The notes: a model not told the origin generated them from the letters alone. DNA of 64,000 nt from Marchantia polymorpha subsp. ruderalis (GCA_037833965.1 AP031352.1:4878501-4942500); one strand, 5' to 3'; numbered from the stretch's first letter, positions 37,904-50,620 are shown. Numbers and translations: made by a program.

Positions 37904-40900
37904 TGCATTGCTTTTCAACGATTTGAAAATTGGGATGAGTGGTGACTAGCGGCTCCCTTGATTTATTTACAATTATAGCTTAGATTTTTACTAAAAGCTA
38001 CTCAAATTTTTTATGTTTATCCCCTGAATTGCAGATATATGAATATCTATGGTCTATCATCTCGCCTTTTGATTCTTAAATATTTTTTTGCATTTCTAAA
38101 AGCATATAATTGATAACTATCAGCTGGGTAGGGTAGTACATATTATTTGCTTTCTATGAACTAGTTTGAATATAATTATCTATAGCAAAGTAAGAAATGT
38201 TTATAATAGCTTGAAGTATGAAATTTTTGATGTTAATAAAAAAAGCTCATATATTTGTTACCTCTAGTTAGTTAAACTAGTTAGCTATCATTATATGAGA
38301 AAACTAGCGAACATTTTTTGTTATAAAATTAAGTGTTTTGGTAAATGACTATATGTTCCTATGAAGAAATATAGAATCAAAAATAAGTTTTAGGGTTTTG
38401 GACTTGCAAAGTGTAATCACGTTTCTTGAATACTTTCTTGGATGTATTTATCTCTGTGAAAATCAAACTTGATCAAAAAATTGAGAATGTATTCATAAAG
38501 AAAAGATCTAGTGCATATTTCTTAAGCATCTGAGGTTCAAATTTCTACTCTTTTTAGGTGGAGTATCATGTCTTTTGTGAGCTATCATATTGAGAAAAAT
38601 GTATTAATTATTCTACATTGCAAGATTTAGTTAGAGATATTATATAAATAATATAAATATTTAATATTTATTCATTAATATATATTATTCTTGATATATA
38701 TAATGATTTTATATTTCCTAAATTGGATCCAATTTAGGATCATTCATGAGATACGGACCGGGGACTGATTTCAAACTTACATGTTTAAACTGTTTGAGAA
38801 TCAATAGGAAATTTCCACCTAAAAAATAAAAAAAGGGGGGCCTAGTCTCGGTTCCGTTTTAGTTGATCTTTTCGCCTTTTCCACCCATTTTGCTGTCTAC
38901 TTTGCCCCCTTTCACACTAAAATAAGAAGACCAACGAGATGAATATACTTATATACTGTTGGAATACGGAAGCTTTGAGGACAGTGGAAGGAAATGTAAG
39001 GAGCCAAAACATTTTACTACTCCAGAATAAAAAAATAAAAAAAGATGACTGAAGAGTGATGGGGCTGCTAAAGCATTTTCGCTTTTAAGACTGGGAAAAA
39101 TACTTAAAGTCTGCTGACATTTACCTTGCTTGAAAGTTGGAGAATATTTAAAAAGTAACACTCTGTAGGTATGTATATGACAGAGTAACGTGCAGAACCT
39201 GCTCCATATTGCAAAGGGAACCTGCTAAATCACTTTCTAAAATATACTAGTTGAATAGAAACCATGGTTACAAGACCTTTAATTTGTATGCCGAGAATGA
39301 CTACACTTTCAAGTAAAATTTTGTATTTCAAGCCCGACCAGTTTTTCTACCTATTTTTAAAGCCACGGATGATTAGAAAGTCAAGATAGAAGAATTTCGC
39401 TTTGACGACGATAGAAACGCTATACAAAAATTCGGTACACTCTGTTTTCAGCTAAGTGTCAGTGATCTCCATGTAAGTTTATAAGCTTCAATCCAAGCCT
39501 ATTGGCTTTGCAATACTAATTGCATTCCGAAATATCTCTACAATTCATTGTCACAACCTCCCTTGACTAGTTGTATTGAGCAAAAGGATGCAATTGCAGG
39601 TGACACAAACAACAAACTAACACAAAACTGGTTGAAAAGGTATTGAAATAGAAACGGTGACGGTCTGTGACATTTCCAGAGTGAAATGAAGGAAAAATAT
39701 CCCTGTTCCATTTTTTTTAATTCGGAGGACATACTCTGCGGATTTATCAAATCGTCGAACATACTTCGATCAGTATCAAATGTCATCTCTTAAAGATTTT
39801 CATATTCTGAATCCTGTGATGATGAAACCTTCTCAACACGGATACTGAAATTTTCCGGATGGGGCGGTTGTGGATGTTTTGTACGTAACGCCGACTTTTG
39901 TGGCCATTTTATTCAGGTGCGTTCAGTTGTTGGAGTGTTGAAGGTTTTCAATGGGATTTGTATATGAAGTATTATGATAGCAGAGCTGATAGTAACGCTA
40001 CTGGACGGCCCTGAAGAACTCCCCACGGAAACAATTTAGAAACTTGCTTCTTGCTGATTGCTTTGTGTATGATCGAGCAAGGGCCTAAACTATTAGAAGT
40101 ATTGAAAATGCCCGGAAATTTCGCTAGACCCACCAGTCAATCACAGATAATAACAGACAGCACATGACAAAAATAGCATCCACATTGCAGTAAGAAAAAC
40201 CCGTCTTGCAAGAAAACAGGGCTACGTTTGGTCTCCCAACGTGAAGTTAAATGGAGTCTTTCAACCTTCATAACAAAGACAAGGTCATTGAAAAACTGTA
40301 GTTGATATTTCTCCACTGAGAGTCCACCGAAGCTTTCATGTTCATAGAGAGTTGGCTATACACCTGTTGCCTATTTTTTTCCCCCAGATAGTCATTTTAT
40401 CTGTTTCATGCAGAAGCCAATCTGGTGTTCACTACGATCAGTGCGTGCGCTGGATATTTTACAAATTGATCCCCATTTTTCTCAATCTGCTTTCAAATTA
40501 GTTGAAATAAGACTCTCATGGACTTCATCCGATAGGAAAAACTGGCACCGATTGATTATCCAACAGGAACGAAACTGTAAAAACTAGTAGGATCTCACCG
40601 TTGAAATTTCCTACACAGATCTGCCTAATAGCTACCTTGGGCTATAAGACTCAAAACCTCTCAATTTTACGTTTCGAGGGCTTTCTTATACTGTGTATTG
40701 ATGGACTATAAGTTAGAAAAGCATATTCAAAGGACGAGGAGAACCGCTTGTTATGAAATTGCAAGAGATTATGATATCCTCAGACTCTGCAAATGACGGT
40801 GATCAGTTTTTCGGGCGGTGCAGATGATCTCTCTAGGCTGCTTGTGTCTTCTGTACAGTAAATACATGATCTGTTCTGTCACTGACAATGATATTGTCAA

Positions 40901-42756
40901 AGAGGAAGATCTTATGAAATTCGCAAGGGATTATGAATGTGTCAGACCCAGACATGATAATCGTGGTGAACTTTGTAGTCCTGCTTTCATCCTGGTTAGT
41001 TCTGAAAATCTCTTTAGGCTACCTCATTCATTCGGACCAAAGTTGCACACATACTTCTCCTTTATCATCTCCTTGTATCTTCTTCGAATTTTTTATTCGT
41101 CTGAAAAAGCCTGTTCCTTCGTGACGGTCGGGGATATTGCTCCCGAAAGTATTTACTCGTTTTGCAGGCACAACTAATCAAATGTGCGATAACCTTCAGG
41201 CACGGAAAAAGTTGGACTTGGCACTTGACTCGAATGATGCAGTGGATACATGACAGATTTTAATAAAGTTACTGATTGTCGAAATTATCTACTTATCACG
41301 TATGATAAATAAACGTCAACTAAAAATGGTAAAGCATATTCACGGATAATAGAGTGACAATGAAAGCCGAAATCGTCAACCGCAACTCATTGCTGTATAA
41401 AGAGAGTTAATATTACGAGCAATAGAACAAGTCAGCAGCAGATAGAACAAGAAAGCAATCGAAGAAGGACAATCACAGTCCACACAGGAACATAAAACAT
41501 TGGTGAGAGATCGTGCAACAAGGTGAGGACTCGTCTCTACTCATAGCACGTATGAAATTAAAGTAGGGTCCGGCCGGGATTACTCTATAGACAAGGAGAG
41601 GGCTACCTGTCTTGTCAATGGCCAATGACTTGTATTAGGGTCGATTGGACTAGGGTCGATTATTAGGGTATTAGGGTCGATTGGTCCAGATCAGACTCTA
41701 TCTCATACAGGAAGGCCGGAATGCGCAATATATTGACTTGGAGGAGATCCACTTAATTTGACAGATTACTTGGAATTGTATCTCTATTAAATCGGGACTT
41801 GCTGGACTTCGAGGAGATGAGGTCAAATTTTCCAGATGAAATGAGTTGGAACGACTCCAATCCTAACTAATATTTATACAACAAGGTGGTGACTAGAAAC
41901 AAGTAATTTTAGTTTGAGTTTGACACAAATTATGGCATATCACACATCTATGATATCTGATAATCTCATTTATTTTGAGCAGTATAAAGATGTAATTCAG
42001 AAACTTGCCCAAATCTAGGCGACATGCAGAAAGTATCCGGACAATAAATAATGCAAATATACTCAGGGTTATTTGGACCGACGTGGCTATAACAAACATG
42101 TATAACGACAAACATTATGTTGAGAGTAGCTGTAAAAAAGATATCAACTCATGAGGAATGTGTATTCCAAACCTTTAAATCCCAAATTTTCCTTTTGCTT
42201 AAAATAAACACATAGACTCAAAGTTGTGGCTTCATTAAATTGTGAGCATCGTCTACAATCATATAGGTAATTAAATCTAAGCATAAAAAATAGAACATAT
42301 ATAATTCTAGAGATAAGACTAAAAGTGTAATGATATAAAATCATTCACTTTGCAAGTAAGTAATGGTAAGTAACAACTCATTCTTTAAAAGACTTGAAAT
42401 TCGATCTCATGACTCAATCCTAATTTTAAATTTTAAATAGATCCTTGCATTAGCATTGGCTTTGTATCAAACTAATTTTTTTTCCAAAAAAGATATTGTT
42501 TTGCCTATCATGAAATGAAGTATAACATAATGTGTATCATACACTTCATGTTTGAATCTTTGTAGTTATATTTTGTGTTGCTGGAAAAACACGATTGATT
42601 GATCGTGTTTTTAACAAAGCACACATTTATTCAGATTCCACAAGACAAGTAATGTAATTTGATTTTTGGCTAATATGAATTATAAAAAATCAATATTATA
42701 TATGTATGTATGTATGTATAATTCAAATATGAATTTACTTTAGAAATATGTCGTTA
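37904..42756. other. AT-rich DNA with no recognised gene
   Basis: Almost 5 kb without a recognisable gene. An open frame of 119 codons at 40818-41177 has no known domain. Near 41630-41690 the string TAGGGTCGATT occurs three times at short spacing. A segment near 40752 (TTATGAAATTGCAAGAGATTA) recurs in diverged form near 40912. A perfect 11-bp-arm hairpin lies at 42585-42612 and a (TATG)n run near 42699-42718. Much of it is probably decayed repeat DNA. Confidence 0.5.
42585..42612. repeat. perfect hairpin, 11-bp arms
   Basis: AAAAACACGAT at 42585-42595 pairs exactly with ATCGTGTTTTT at 42602-42612 around the loop TGATTG. On the plus strand it ends in a T run, but bacterial-type termination has no meaning in this nuclear context. 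Confidence 0.75.
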
Positions 42757-43145
42757 AGGATGTCGCATGCACAATAGTCATAGTAGATTTGGCCATGGCA
42801 ATGAGATGAAGCAAGAGGAATACTTAAGAAGAGGAAAAAGACAAAGAAATAACTTTGGACGAATACGAGAAGATTCTTGAGGAGAATGTCAAAGCTCTTG
42901 TTGCAAGCAAAACAAAAGAAAGAAAAGTAAACAAAGGAAAGAAAGTAAAGTACAAGCTAACAAGATTTTTATGACCATGCAAATGTTGAACAAAAAGTCA
43001 AATAAAAAAGATGAATCTATAACATTGGGCATCAACGAGAAAAAAAAAAGAAAATTCTAGAGAAGAAATACAATTTGAAAAAGCTTGTGAGCATCAATGA
43101 TTTTTTTAAGCGTGGCAAAGGAGAAAAAATTTCCTATGGAAATAA
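42757..43145 (+). pseudogene. RGG/HABP4-PAI-RBP1 mRNA-binding protein fragment (RGGA-like)
   Basis: Translated pieces match in order the conserved C-terminal half of the plant RGG family (Arabidopsis RGGA, HABP4/PAI-RBP1 domain). First comes RFGHGNEMKQEE (family: GRGNEIKKEG). Then EITLDEYEKILEENVKALV from 42846 (family: MTLDEYEKVLEEKRKAL). A third piece reads MTMQMLNKKSNKKDE (family: ESMQQL.KKK). The last is KLVSINDFFKRGKGEK (family: VSINEFLKPADGE). The pieces lie in different frames and the basic N-terminal half and the RGG-rich tail are missing, so it cannot be functional. Intact family members bind mRNA and ribosomes. With no intron seen between pieces, a retroposed copy is possible but not proved. 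Confidence 0.75.
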
Positions 43146-43240
43146 CTGAGCTTATGGTTGTGTATTAGTAAAATCGGTTTTTACATATGTGAAGTAGGAC
43201 TAGAAATAGCCAAGAAGCTGATCATGGTTAGCTTAGTTAT

Positions 43241-43297
43241 AACTAAAACTAGCTAGTTTTGACTAAATCTAGCTAGTTATGACTAAGTCTAGCTATA
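43241..43297. repeat. 20-bp tandem repeat, about 2.8 copies
   Basis: A unit of the form ACTAA.(A/T)CTAGCTAGTT.TG is repeated with small changes at 43241-43297. The CTAGCTAG core is self-complementary. Confidence 0.7.
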
Positions 43298-45929
43298 ATG
43301 TCTATACTTGGCAAAAAAACTAATTGGAGTTTTAGAAATTTAGAATGAACACAAGTATCTTGTTTTCTATCAAATTCTAGATTTTAAGGATGGGAGATTT
43401 TGACTACATAATGGAGACTTCATTAGTTAAAAAGTAGTTCTTATGTTGACTTAATGGCAAGTGGAGTTTCTACGAGTTTGAAAGTTTCAAATGACATATC
43501 GCCACCTTAACTTATGGATTATGAAACTTCTAGAAGATTTAAGAGACCAATAATTTGTTGCCACGTATTAAGAACTAGTCAAAACTTCCATGATTGATCT
43601 TTGTAAAATTAACTTAGATAGTAATTACAATCTGTAAATATGATAAATTTTCAAATAGTATAAATAGAGTTGAGCATTGCAAGCAAGTATGAACAATTCA
43701 TGTGTAGAGATTTGTTTTATCGTTAAAATAATGACAATATAAGCATCTTGCAGTGTGAATATGTGTGTAAACTTGAGTGATGAAGAAGAGATTGTCTGAG
43801 AATGTGTTTGAGATATGAGTATAATAAGTATCCTAGCCTTCTATGAACATGATGAGCTATCGCAAAGCCATATGAAGTAAACCTGAGTGAGAGTTAGCCC
43901 GGAGGTTGCAGTACATGCTGAAGATAAAGATCTAGGTGTTTTTTGAGATGATGTCGCAGGTGAGAACGGTCTTTGAAAAGTATTGGCTCCTCAGACAAAG
44001 TTCAATCCTTGAATATTATATCCAAAATGCATACAAATGGTCTGGATTTGAAGTCATTAATAATCCGATTCCTAATAAACTAGAAGCTAAAAATGATAAC
44101 AATGGAACAAGCCAAACATTTTGAAATATAAGTTCCATAAAACATTTTTATTAAAATAAAACTTTATATTTTTATAATTTTTTGTTTATAATTCAAAAAT
44201 ATAAAAATAAATAATATTTTTTCTTTTTAAGTAATAAAAAAAAACTAAAAAAGATGATTCCATTGAGATTCATAATGTGATATCAATCACAAAAATTAGC
44301 AGTGTAGATGTTTAGTGAGGAGGACGTCTAATGGATCAAACGAGCAACTATAAGCAACTTTGAAACATGAAAGTTGATTTATGAGTCATAAAAAGCTTTC
44401 TTAACATATTATTGGCAAAAGATGATAAAAGTAAAAAATTAAATAGTACAAAACAAATAATTTAACGTGACTCATCAAATCACCATGAATGCATGTTTTG
44501 TGAATGATTGTGTTTTGTTAGCAAAGGATATTATAGTATAGTTTGAAAGTAGTGAAGCAAAAATAGTATTTGAATAATTGTTGAATGTCATCGAATCTCA
44601 ATGTCATGATATTTAGGTGGTCAAATTGACAACAAATTAAACATTTCCGACCCACAAGTTTCACAGTTGTGCGGCTGCCACCATTGTCAAGTAACTTTTC
44701 AACACTTCATCTCTTCATCACCTCAAAAACATGATTTGTATTGCACTGTATTACTTGTCTTCTTAAATGTCACTCACTTGAGTTTGCTCCTAAGCCGCAA
44801 GGGCATACGGTTTAAGAGGCAGTGTTGTTGAAGGAAGTAAGTCACATCAAGAGCACGACACGGCCACAGTATTGTTCATGTTTTACACGTTTGTGTAATT
44901 TTGTCACATTTTAGTAGTATGATGGCTCCCTTTTGTCTCATCTGCATCTTTAGTAATAGTTGTTGTCTTGTTGTTGTGTCTTTTATTGATGTTGTCTCAA
45001 CAGATTTTTCTTTATCAACATTAGATTGATCAATATCTCGCAGCAAGGACAATTTTTGTTGAAAAATCAATTGCCAATACTTTTTGGAATCCATTCTTTC
45101 TCTTGTTATCAAGTTGGATCTTTAATCTGTTCAATGTTGAGATTTCAATGATACCTTTTTCAATCATTGATTTATCATCAATTACTAAAGCATAAAAAAC
45201 ATCCTCAATCTTTACTTTTTTTTGACTATGTTTATTCACTAATTTAGCGCACATCTCCTTATATGAGTAGCAAAAATTATGCAACAATTCCAACACATTT
45301 CAATTGAGTATCTATATCATTAGTAAAGGCAATTGACAGTAGTCTTCCAGCCAACTTTTGAACCAAACTTTTTGCTACAACTAATTTTAGCGTAGTTGGC
45401 ATTGGAAGAAAAAATTGAAAGAATATGTGTGTTTGGAATTATGAAAAATGATCAAAAATCAGAAAAAATGATAGTTTTATTGAAATATCAAGTTTTGATG
45501 TGATGTGTTCAGTTGCATTGAGTTTATTTGTGGTTGTGTTATTACTGAACTTTGATATCTTTGTGAGGTGAACGAAAAATAATTGGTCATATATAGTTGT
45601 TTGGTCGTTCTATTGATTGAGGCCGAGCAACCGAGTTCAAAGAAGAGAAGAAATGAGAGAACAATATTATTATTATTGAGCCTCAAATATTTGCACACAA
45701 CGTGAAATCAATCAGAATTTTTTTCAATTAGATCATCAAATTGAATCAGTAGATCTCTTGTAAGCTATTAATTATGGATAGATTTATACTTTCTTAGAGA
45801 TTGCAATATTGATACAAAGTATGATGGTGACATTGCATTGATTTCAAAAAAATATAACTTTTTCCTTATAGAGAAGATCAAAACTCTATCAATAAGCTTG
45901 AATGTTGTTGTGGAATGTGAGATGCAGTT
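43298..45929. other. decayed repeat-like AT-rich DNA, unassigned
   Basis: There is no intact gene. Minus-strand open frames at 44876-45112 and 45030-45296 are rich in Lys and Ile and show no domain I can name. A segment near 44485-44520 (ATGTTTTGTGAATGATTG) recurs in diverged form near 63135-63165, showing a shared repeat family. Part of this stretch could belong to the decayed copia piece that follows, but the join cannot be shown by eye. Confidence 0.4.
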
Positions 45930-46600
45930 GTAGGTGTATAACATGACACGGGAGCTAGTGGAGCTTTCAAGGAATCAAGCTTTAATTGATTGCAAGTGGG
46001 TGTACAAGCTTTAGCACAATCTAGCAAATGAGAAGAGAAACATCTTCAAAGCGAGATTGATGGGTAGAGGTTTCTTGCAGAATATTTTTTTACTATAATC
46101 ATTTGTAGCAAAATATGTTCCAATTTGACTGATATGTGCACTTGCTATAGTTTTCAAATTGATTATGGATCATATGAATGAGCTTTGATTACTCTATAGA
46201 TCTTTTGAGAAGAAAATTTATGAAAGATAATCATTTGGCTTTGAGAAAGAAAGTTCAAGAAAAATTGATTTGTAAATTGTTCAAATCATTATATATATTG
46301 AAACAAAATTCTTGAGAACTGAAATGCAAACTTTGATGATTTCATGAAAACACAATGATTTTCACGGAGTTTGTATGATTTTTTTGTATTTATAAAAAAA
46401 ACAAGTAATGAATTTTTCATTCTTAATATTCTACGTGCATGACATGTTCATATTGAAAAATAATCAATTTCACATCGATAAGTGCAAGTATCATCTTAAG
46501 TTTGCATTTAAAATGAAGCATTTGGGTAAGTATAAGAGAATATTATGCATGCTATGACTGAAATTTACAAAAAAAGATATGGTTGAATCAAGGCAAGGAC
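45930..46600 (+). mobile_element. decayed Ty1/copia retroelement fossil (reverse transcriptase region)
   Basis: Short stretches translate to recognisable copia reverse-transcriptase landmarks in the right order: a CKWVYK block followed by FKARLMGRGF, later a YVHDMF-like block, and a KMKHLGK block. The piece is heavily decayed with many breaks and has no LTR that I can pair with it. It ends just before the old Ty3/gypsy element starts. Age: old. Confidence 0.7.
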
Positions 46601-46634
46601 AATCAACGTGTGTTTGATAAGTTTAACATGGCTG

Positions 46635-48009
46635 AGTAATCATATTTAGTTCACTAAAACTAAAGTAATGGTTCATCAAGATTGAGTAGAGTAGATGATA
46701 GTAAAAGAAATATATTGCCACGTCAGCAACCCGTGTGTTTGTTAGGTTAGAATTGAGTGTGCTAGTTGGTGTGTTAGTTGGAAACGACACGTCATCAATT
46801 TGTATGTTTGTTAGGTAAGGATTTAATGTGCTATTGGTGTGTTAGTTAGGAGCGACAAGACAAAAATTTGTGTGCTTGTTAGGTATATCCGCCTAGTACG
46901 AATCTGCTACCACACTAATCGATTTCAAAACTATTCGATATACATCTTTGTTACATAGCGAACATCATTTTTGGATGTATCTTGTGGCTTGTTAGAATGC
47001 AAATTGTATGACAAGAGTGATGGAGTCGAGAGTCTCATTAATACTTCCAATACTTAATTATGAAAAGCTTTGATAATGTCCTATATACTTACGATGATGA
47101 ATATTTGATGTATCCAAATTATGAGTCATCCGCCCCAATTGATTCAACAACTATGTAGAGGTTAGAACAATATATCGAGACAACAGATTGTGGAAAAGTT
47201 TTCTTGTGAGAAACTATGGACAAGAGTATTATAGAGTTGTTATAGAATCATCTACATCTTTTGTGACTTCTTTATTGACAGATGAAATAGTTATTATGGT
47301 TACCTTGTAGAATGAATGTAGGAAAGCATGATGACATCAATAGATATGGATGAGTTTCGGTTAATGCGATCATGCAATCATGGCCGAGATGAAAAAGTTC
47401 AGAAAAGCAATAACAAATGAGCATATCAAACACCAAGCAATGGAACATAATGGCTTTGGGGGCTGGGCGGGCGGAGCCGTTGGAACGAGACGATGTTTCG
47501 TTATCCGAGACCTCTGGGATAGAACAGTACGATCGAGAGCTATGTTTTCATTGGAGACTTAAATAGAAAATTGGAGTTATGGAAGTTGAATCTTAAATTC
47601 AAGCTTCATAAATTCAACCAAATTCAACTTCTATCGATGCAACAAAGACAAATATGAAATGTTTTCAAGAGATTGAAGATCAAACAAATATTTTTCTTTG
47701 ATTGAAAAAATCTTGTAAGCTGAAAGCTTATAAAGGGAATAGAGCGTTGGAAATTTTAGATTAATGAATAATGATGATCAATATTCATTTACCTCATTTT
47801 CTATGTTTGATTATATTGCAAGAATGTTTTTGAGATTTTATATTACGGATAAGGCTTTCACATTGTTCACAACATAGCAACAAATGTTTTCAAAACCAGA
47901 TGTTATCATTTTGTGGAGTGAAATGCAAGAAGAATTTGTGCAAAATTGCACAAATTGTACAAAAATGAGATTGTGGAATTTGAAACATAAATGAGGTATC
48001 TGTGAGCAC
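46635..48009 (+). mobile_element. old Ty3/gypsy chromovirus fossil, left half (5' LTR remnant and gag)
   Basis: The left half of an old, strongly decayed element is related to the younger chromovirus at 51753-57725. An LTR remnant (about 46635-46910) carries three diverged copies of the module ending TGTGTGCTTGTTAGG. It is followed by leader and gag sequence matching the younger copy collinearly up to about its position 53320. The base string GGCTG precedes it, close to GGCAG after the right half, a likely decayed 5-bp target duplication (4 of 5). It is broken in many places. Confidence 0.75.
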
Positions 48010-48198
48010 AAAAATGCGTCGCATGTCATGTTAACGTTACGAGAGTTAAAATTTTGGATTTTAATTCTCAAGAATTTATGCTTGGAGTGTTCGTTACAAA
48101 TTTTGCAAATTTATACCTTTGTGCAACGGATAGAGAACGATGGAGGTTTGAAATCCAATAGTGCAATGCGGAGGATGTGTTATTACCTATGTTTTATT

Positions 48199-48574
48199 AC
48201 GACTAGGGCCACACCCGTTTTCACAAGGGCCACACCCGCTTTTGTTACGGCCACACCCGCCCGTGTAATTGCCTCGATCAAAGCCTCCAAAGGGAATTGA
48301 AGCGGCATGGCAGTCAAAATAGATCAATAGAACGGTAGCACCGGCGGCAGCGGTAGAAGCGGTACAGCAACGCGGGAGACAGCGACTGCCGCAGCGGCCC
48401 CGCGCCACTCGAAGCCTCTCGACTACGCTCCTCTGCCTCGCGGATGAGCTCGGTTTAGCAGCTGGGTTTGAGGGGAGGCGTGCTTTGACGCGCAATCAAT
48501 TGTTTGTATGTAGCGGGTGTGGCCGTAGCAAAAACGGGTGTTGCCCTAGTAAAAACGGGTGTGGCCCTAGTCGT
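48199..48574. mobile_element. MITE-like non-autonomous DNA transposon, 376 bp
   Basis: Terminal inverted repeats of about 62 bp lie at 48199-48260 and 48513-48574. Each begins ACGACTAGGGCCACACCCG (read inward) and itself contains three tandem variants of the unit GGCCACACCCG. The 250-bp interior is GC-rich, unlike the AT-rich surroundings, and has no open frame with transposase similarity. No clear target-site duplication abuts the ends; ATGTTTTA on the left and ATGTTATA on the right are suggestive but not flush. The family cannot be named. The arms still match well, so the insertion is not very old. Confidence 0.8.
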
Positions 48575-49989
48575 CCCCATGTTATAATTCTTTAAGTATA
48601 TTGAATTGGAAAATTGATCGAAGGGAATGGGTTCGCGTACTCGCACGTACACAGTGATTGGTGTTCTTGTTCTGTGGAGTATTAATGACTGACGTTCAAG
48701 GACCCTCTCCAGTCATAAATTTTTTTCCAGTCAGCAGAAATAGGTCTTGTGGTTTGTGGTCTATTATTCAGATATCCTGATTACTGAAGATTACATCATC
48801 GATCAGCTTGCTTGCTCTTCTATTACCAAAACTCGCTACAGACTGGCTGCGAAGAAAATATTCCTTGCTCGGAGATGAATTGAGGAGTGCAATTTTTTTC
48901 TGGTCTGCAATTTATCTCCTTAGATGTAGACCAGATTTGGCAAGCAGGTGACTGGGAAGTGTTTATGAAAAGAGGAAGCCACCTTTGGATACAGAGGCAA
49001 AGTGATGGCCTCCGACCACGAATGGTTTGACACATGGATACATCAGAGTTCTACACCTCCACGACGTATGAAAGTTCAAACATCTGAAGATGAATTGGAT
49101 GCAAAGCATCAAAATCTGAGTATGTTGCTTAATGTTTTTTTCGGAATTTTTTTGCCCAGCATTGGAGAGATCCCAATCATGCGGCTGAGCTTCTTGCTCA
49201 TGAGAGCAACAGTAAGTCAATTTCTGTTGTTAGACTGAAGGCAGAGATAAATGTAGCGACGCGCGAGCTCTGTGAGGATGCGCAATTTTTTGATAGCACT
49301 TGCAAACTTCTGAAATCAGTTTTCCACTTCAAGAAGATGAGCCAGCAACTCAAGGAAGTAGAGAAACAAGAAGCAAGATCAGTCGTATCTCACGAGGCAC
49401 CTGGAGCTCACAATCATAGCGGTAGGCCACCTTGAGGAAAATTCTGGTGTGTCATTCGGGACACAAGTGACGGTTTGGCAGTCTGCATGTCAGCTCAGGA
49501 TAACTTTCGGGGGTAGTTCGGCCTGCACTGGTGGCAATGGAGGAAAATTATTAAGCAACTCTTTCGCGCTAGGATGTGTCGGCGGTACATCAGCTGGGAA
49601 TGGGTCCAGTAATGGAACGAGGAATATTTTATTTGAAGGCAAGAGCTCCTTGTTACCTGGACAAAAAGGTTTCAATGTTGGCAAGAAAGTGTCAGTTATC
49701 TCTGGCACTTTGTCTTGTCACAAGCAGCATAGGAAGAATGGCTTCTCGCACTTTGACGCTGGCAAAAACAACAAGGAAAATAGGGAGGGTGATGAGGTTT
49801 TGTTCTATGGGAAGTAGCAGAAGAAGAAGAAAGGTGGCATGAACAGAAATGACAATTGTGGTAGCTCTGCAAAGGATTCTGTTAGGCAAACGGACTTCCT
49901 ACATTCCATGTTGAGCAACTCCTTTGAATTGGGTATCGACGTAGTCAAGGACGTCTTAAAACATCACGCTGACAACACTAACGAAGTGA
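48575..49989. other. unassigned DNA with possible host-gene remains
   Basis: Composition here is closer to coding DNA than in the flanking repeats. Broken open stretches such as the one around 49200-49430 (containing VVRLKAEINVATRELCEDA and KKMSQQLKEVEKQEA) look like former protein-coding sequence, with a coiled-coil flavour. I do not recognise the family. It may be part of the same captured segment as the BRR2 pseudogene that follows. Confidence 0.4.
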
Positions 49990-50620
49990 TCCCGAGAGTT
50001 TGTGGAGAATGATCGATCCAAAGTCTTTCACCTATGGTTTTTACCATGGACGACTCCAAGAGCTATAGGAAAAGCTTACCAAGGCAAAGAAGAAGGAAAA
50101 ATTGTTCGTACATGTTCCCAAGAAGGCCAGCAAGAGAAAGCGAGCCTCGCAGGATGAGAGCGTGTTTCCATCGTCGATGATGGGATGTACAGACCGAAGA
50201 TCAAAGAGATGAGAGATGCGTACGAAGCTCTTCTTAGCACTATACAGCTCTAGTTTGACGATCAACCTATAACCTTAGAGGGGTAGCGGACGAAGTGTTA
50301 GCGGTTTTGAAGAATGACAAGTTCAAGAACCCAGACAAGAAGAAGAAAATCGAGAAACTTTTGAACACTATGTTCCAGGAGCGATTTACGCAACTTGTTT
50401 CCATAGGAAAACTAATAAGTGACTACCATGAAGCGGAGGAGAGAGTCGGGGGTGGAGCTGGCGAGGCTCTAGATGATGACTTTGGTGTTGCCGTGTAGTT
50501 TGAGGAGGAAGAAGAGAGTGATTTAGATGAAGTTCAAGAGGAGAGTGACGGAGAGGATGATGGGCAAGAAACGCACGAGAACAAGGATATGCAGATGGGA
50601 GGGTATCTCGGGGAGGAATT
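49990..50620 (+). pseudogene. BRR2 (U5 snRNP 200-kDa helicase) N-terminal fragment
   Basis: Translated pieces follow the N-terminal region of plant BRR2 in order: WRMIDPKSF (homologue WGKIDPRSF), an LTKAKKK piece (LKKSKKK), MRDAYEALLSTIQL (TRAAYEAMLSLIQ), DEVLAVLKNDKFKNPDKKK and IEKLLNTM, FTQLVSIGKLISDY (FDQLVSIGKLITDF), then LDDDFGVAV and an acidic stretch. They cover roughly residues 50-260 of a protein of about 2,170. Stops at 50251-50253 and 50496-50498 and a frame change near 50280 interrupt it, and the helicase cassettes are absent. Intact BRR2 unwinds U4/U6 in the spliceosome. No intron is visible between the pieces. It lies inside a transposon-dense insertion, so capture or retroposition is likely. 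Confidence 0.85.

Noticed and set aside
40818-41177. Plus-strand open frame of 119 codons
   Set aside because: Hydrophobic stretches but no family, no neighbouring exon signals and a repeat-like setting; not enough to call a gene.
44876-45296. Minus-strand open frames with Lys/Ile-rich products
   Set aside because: Considered as a retroelement gag or host gene, but no motif could be matched; AT-rich DNA gives such products by chance.
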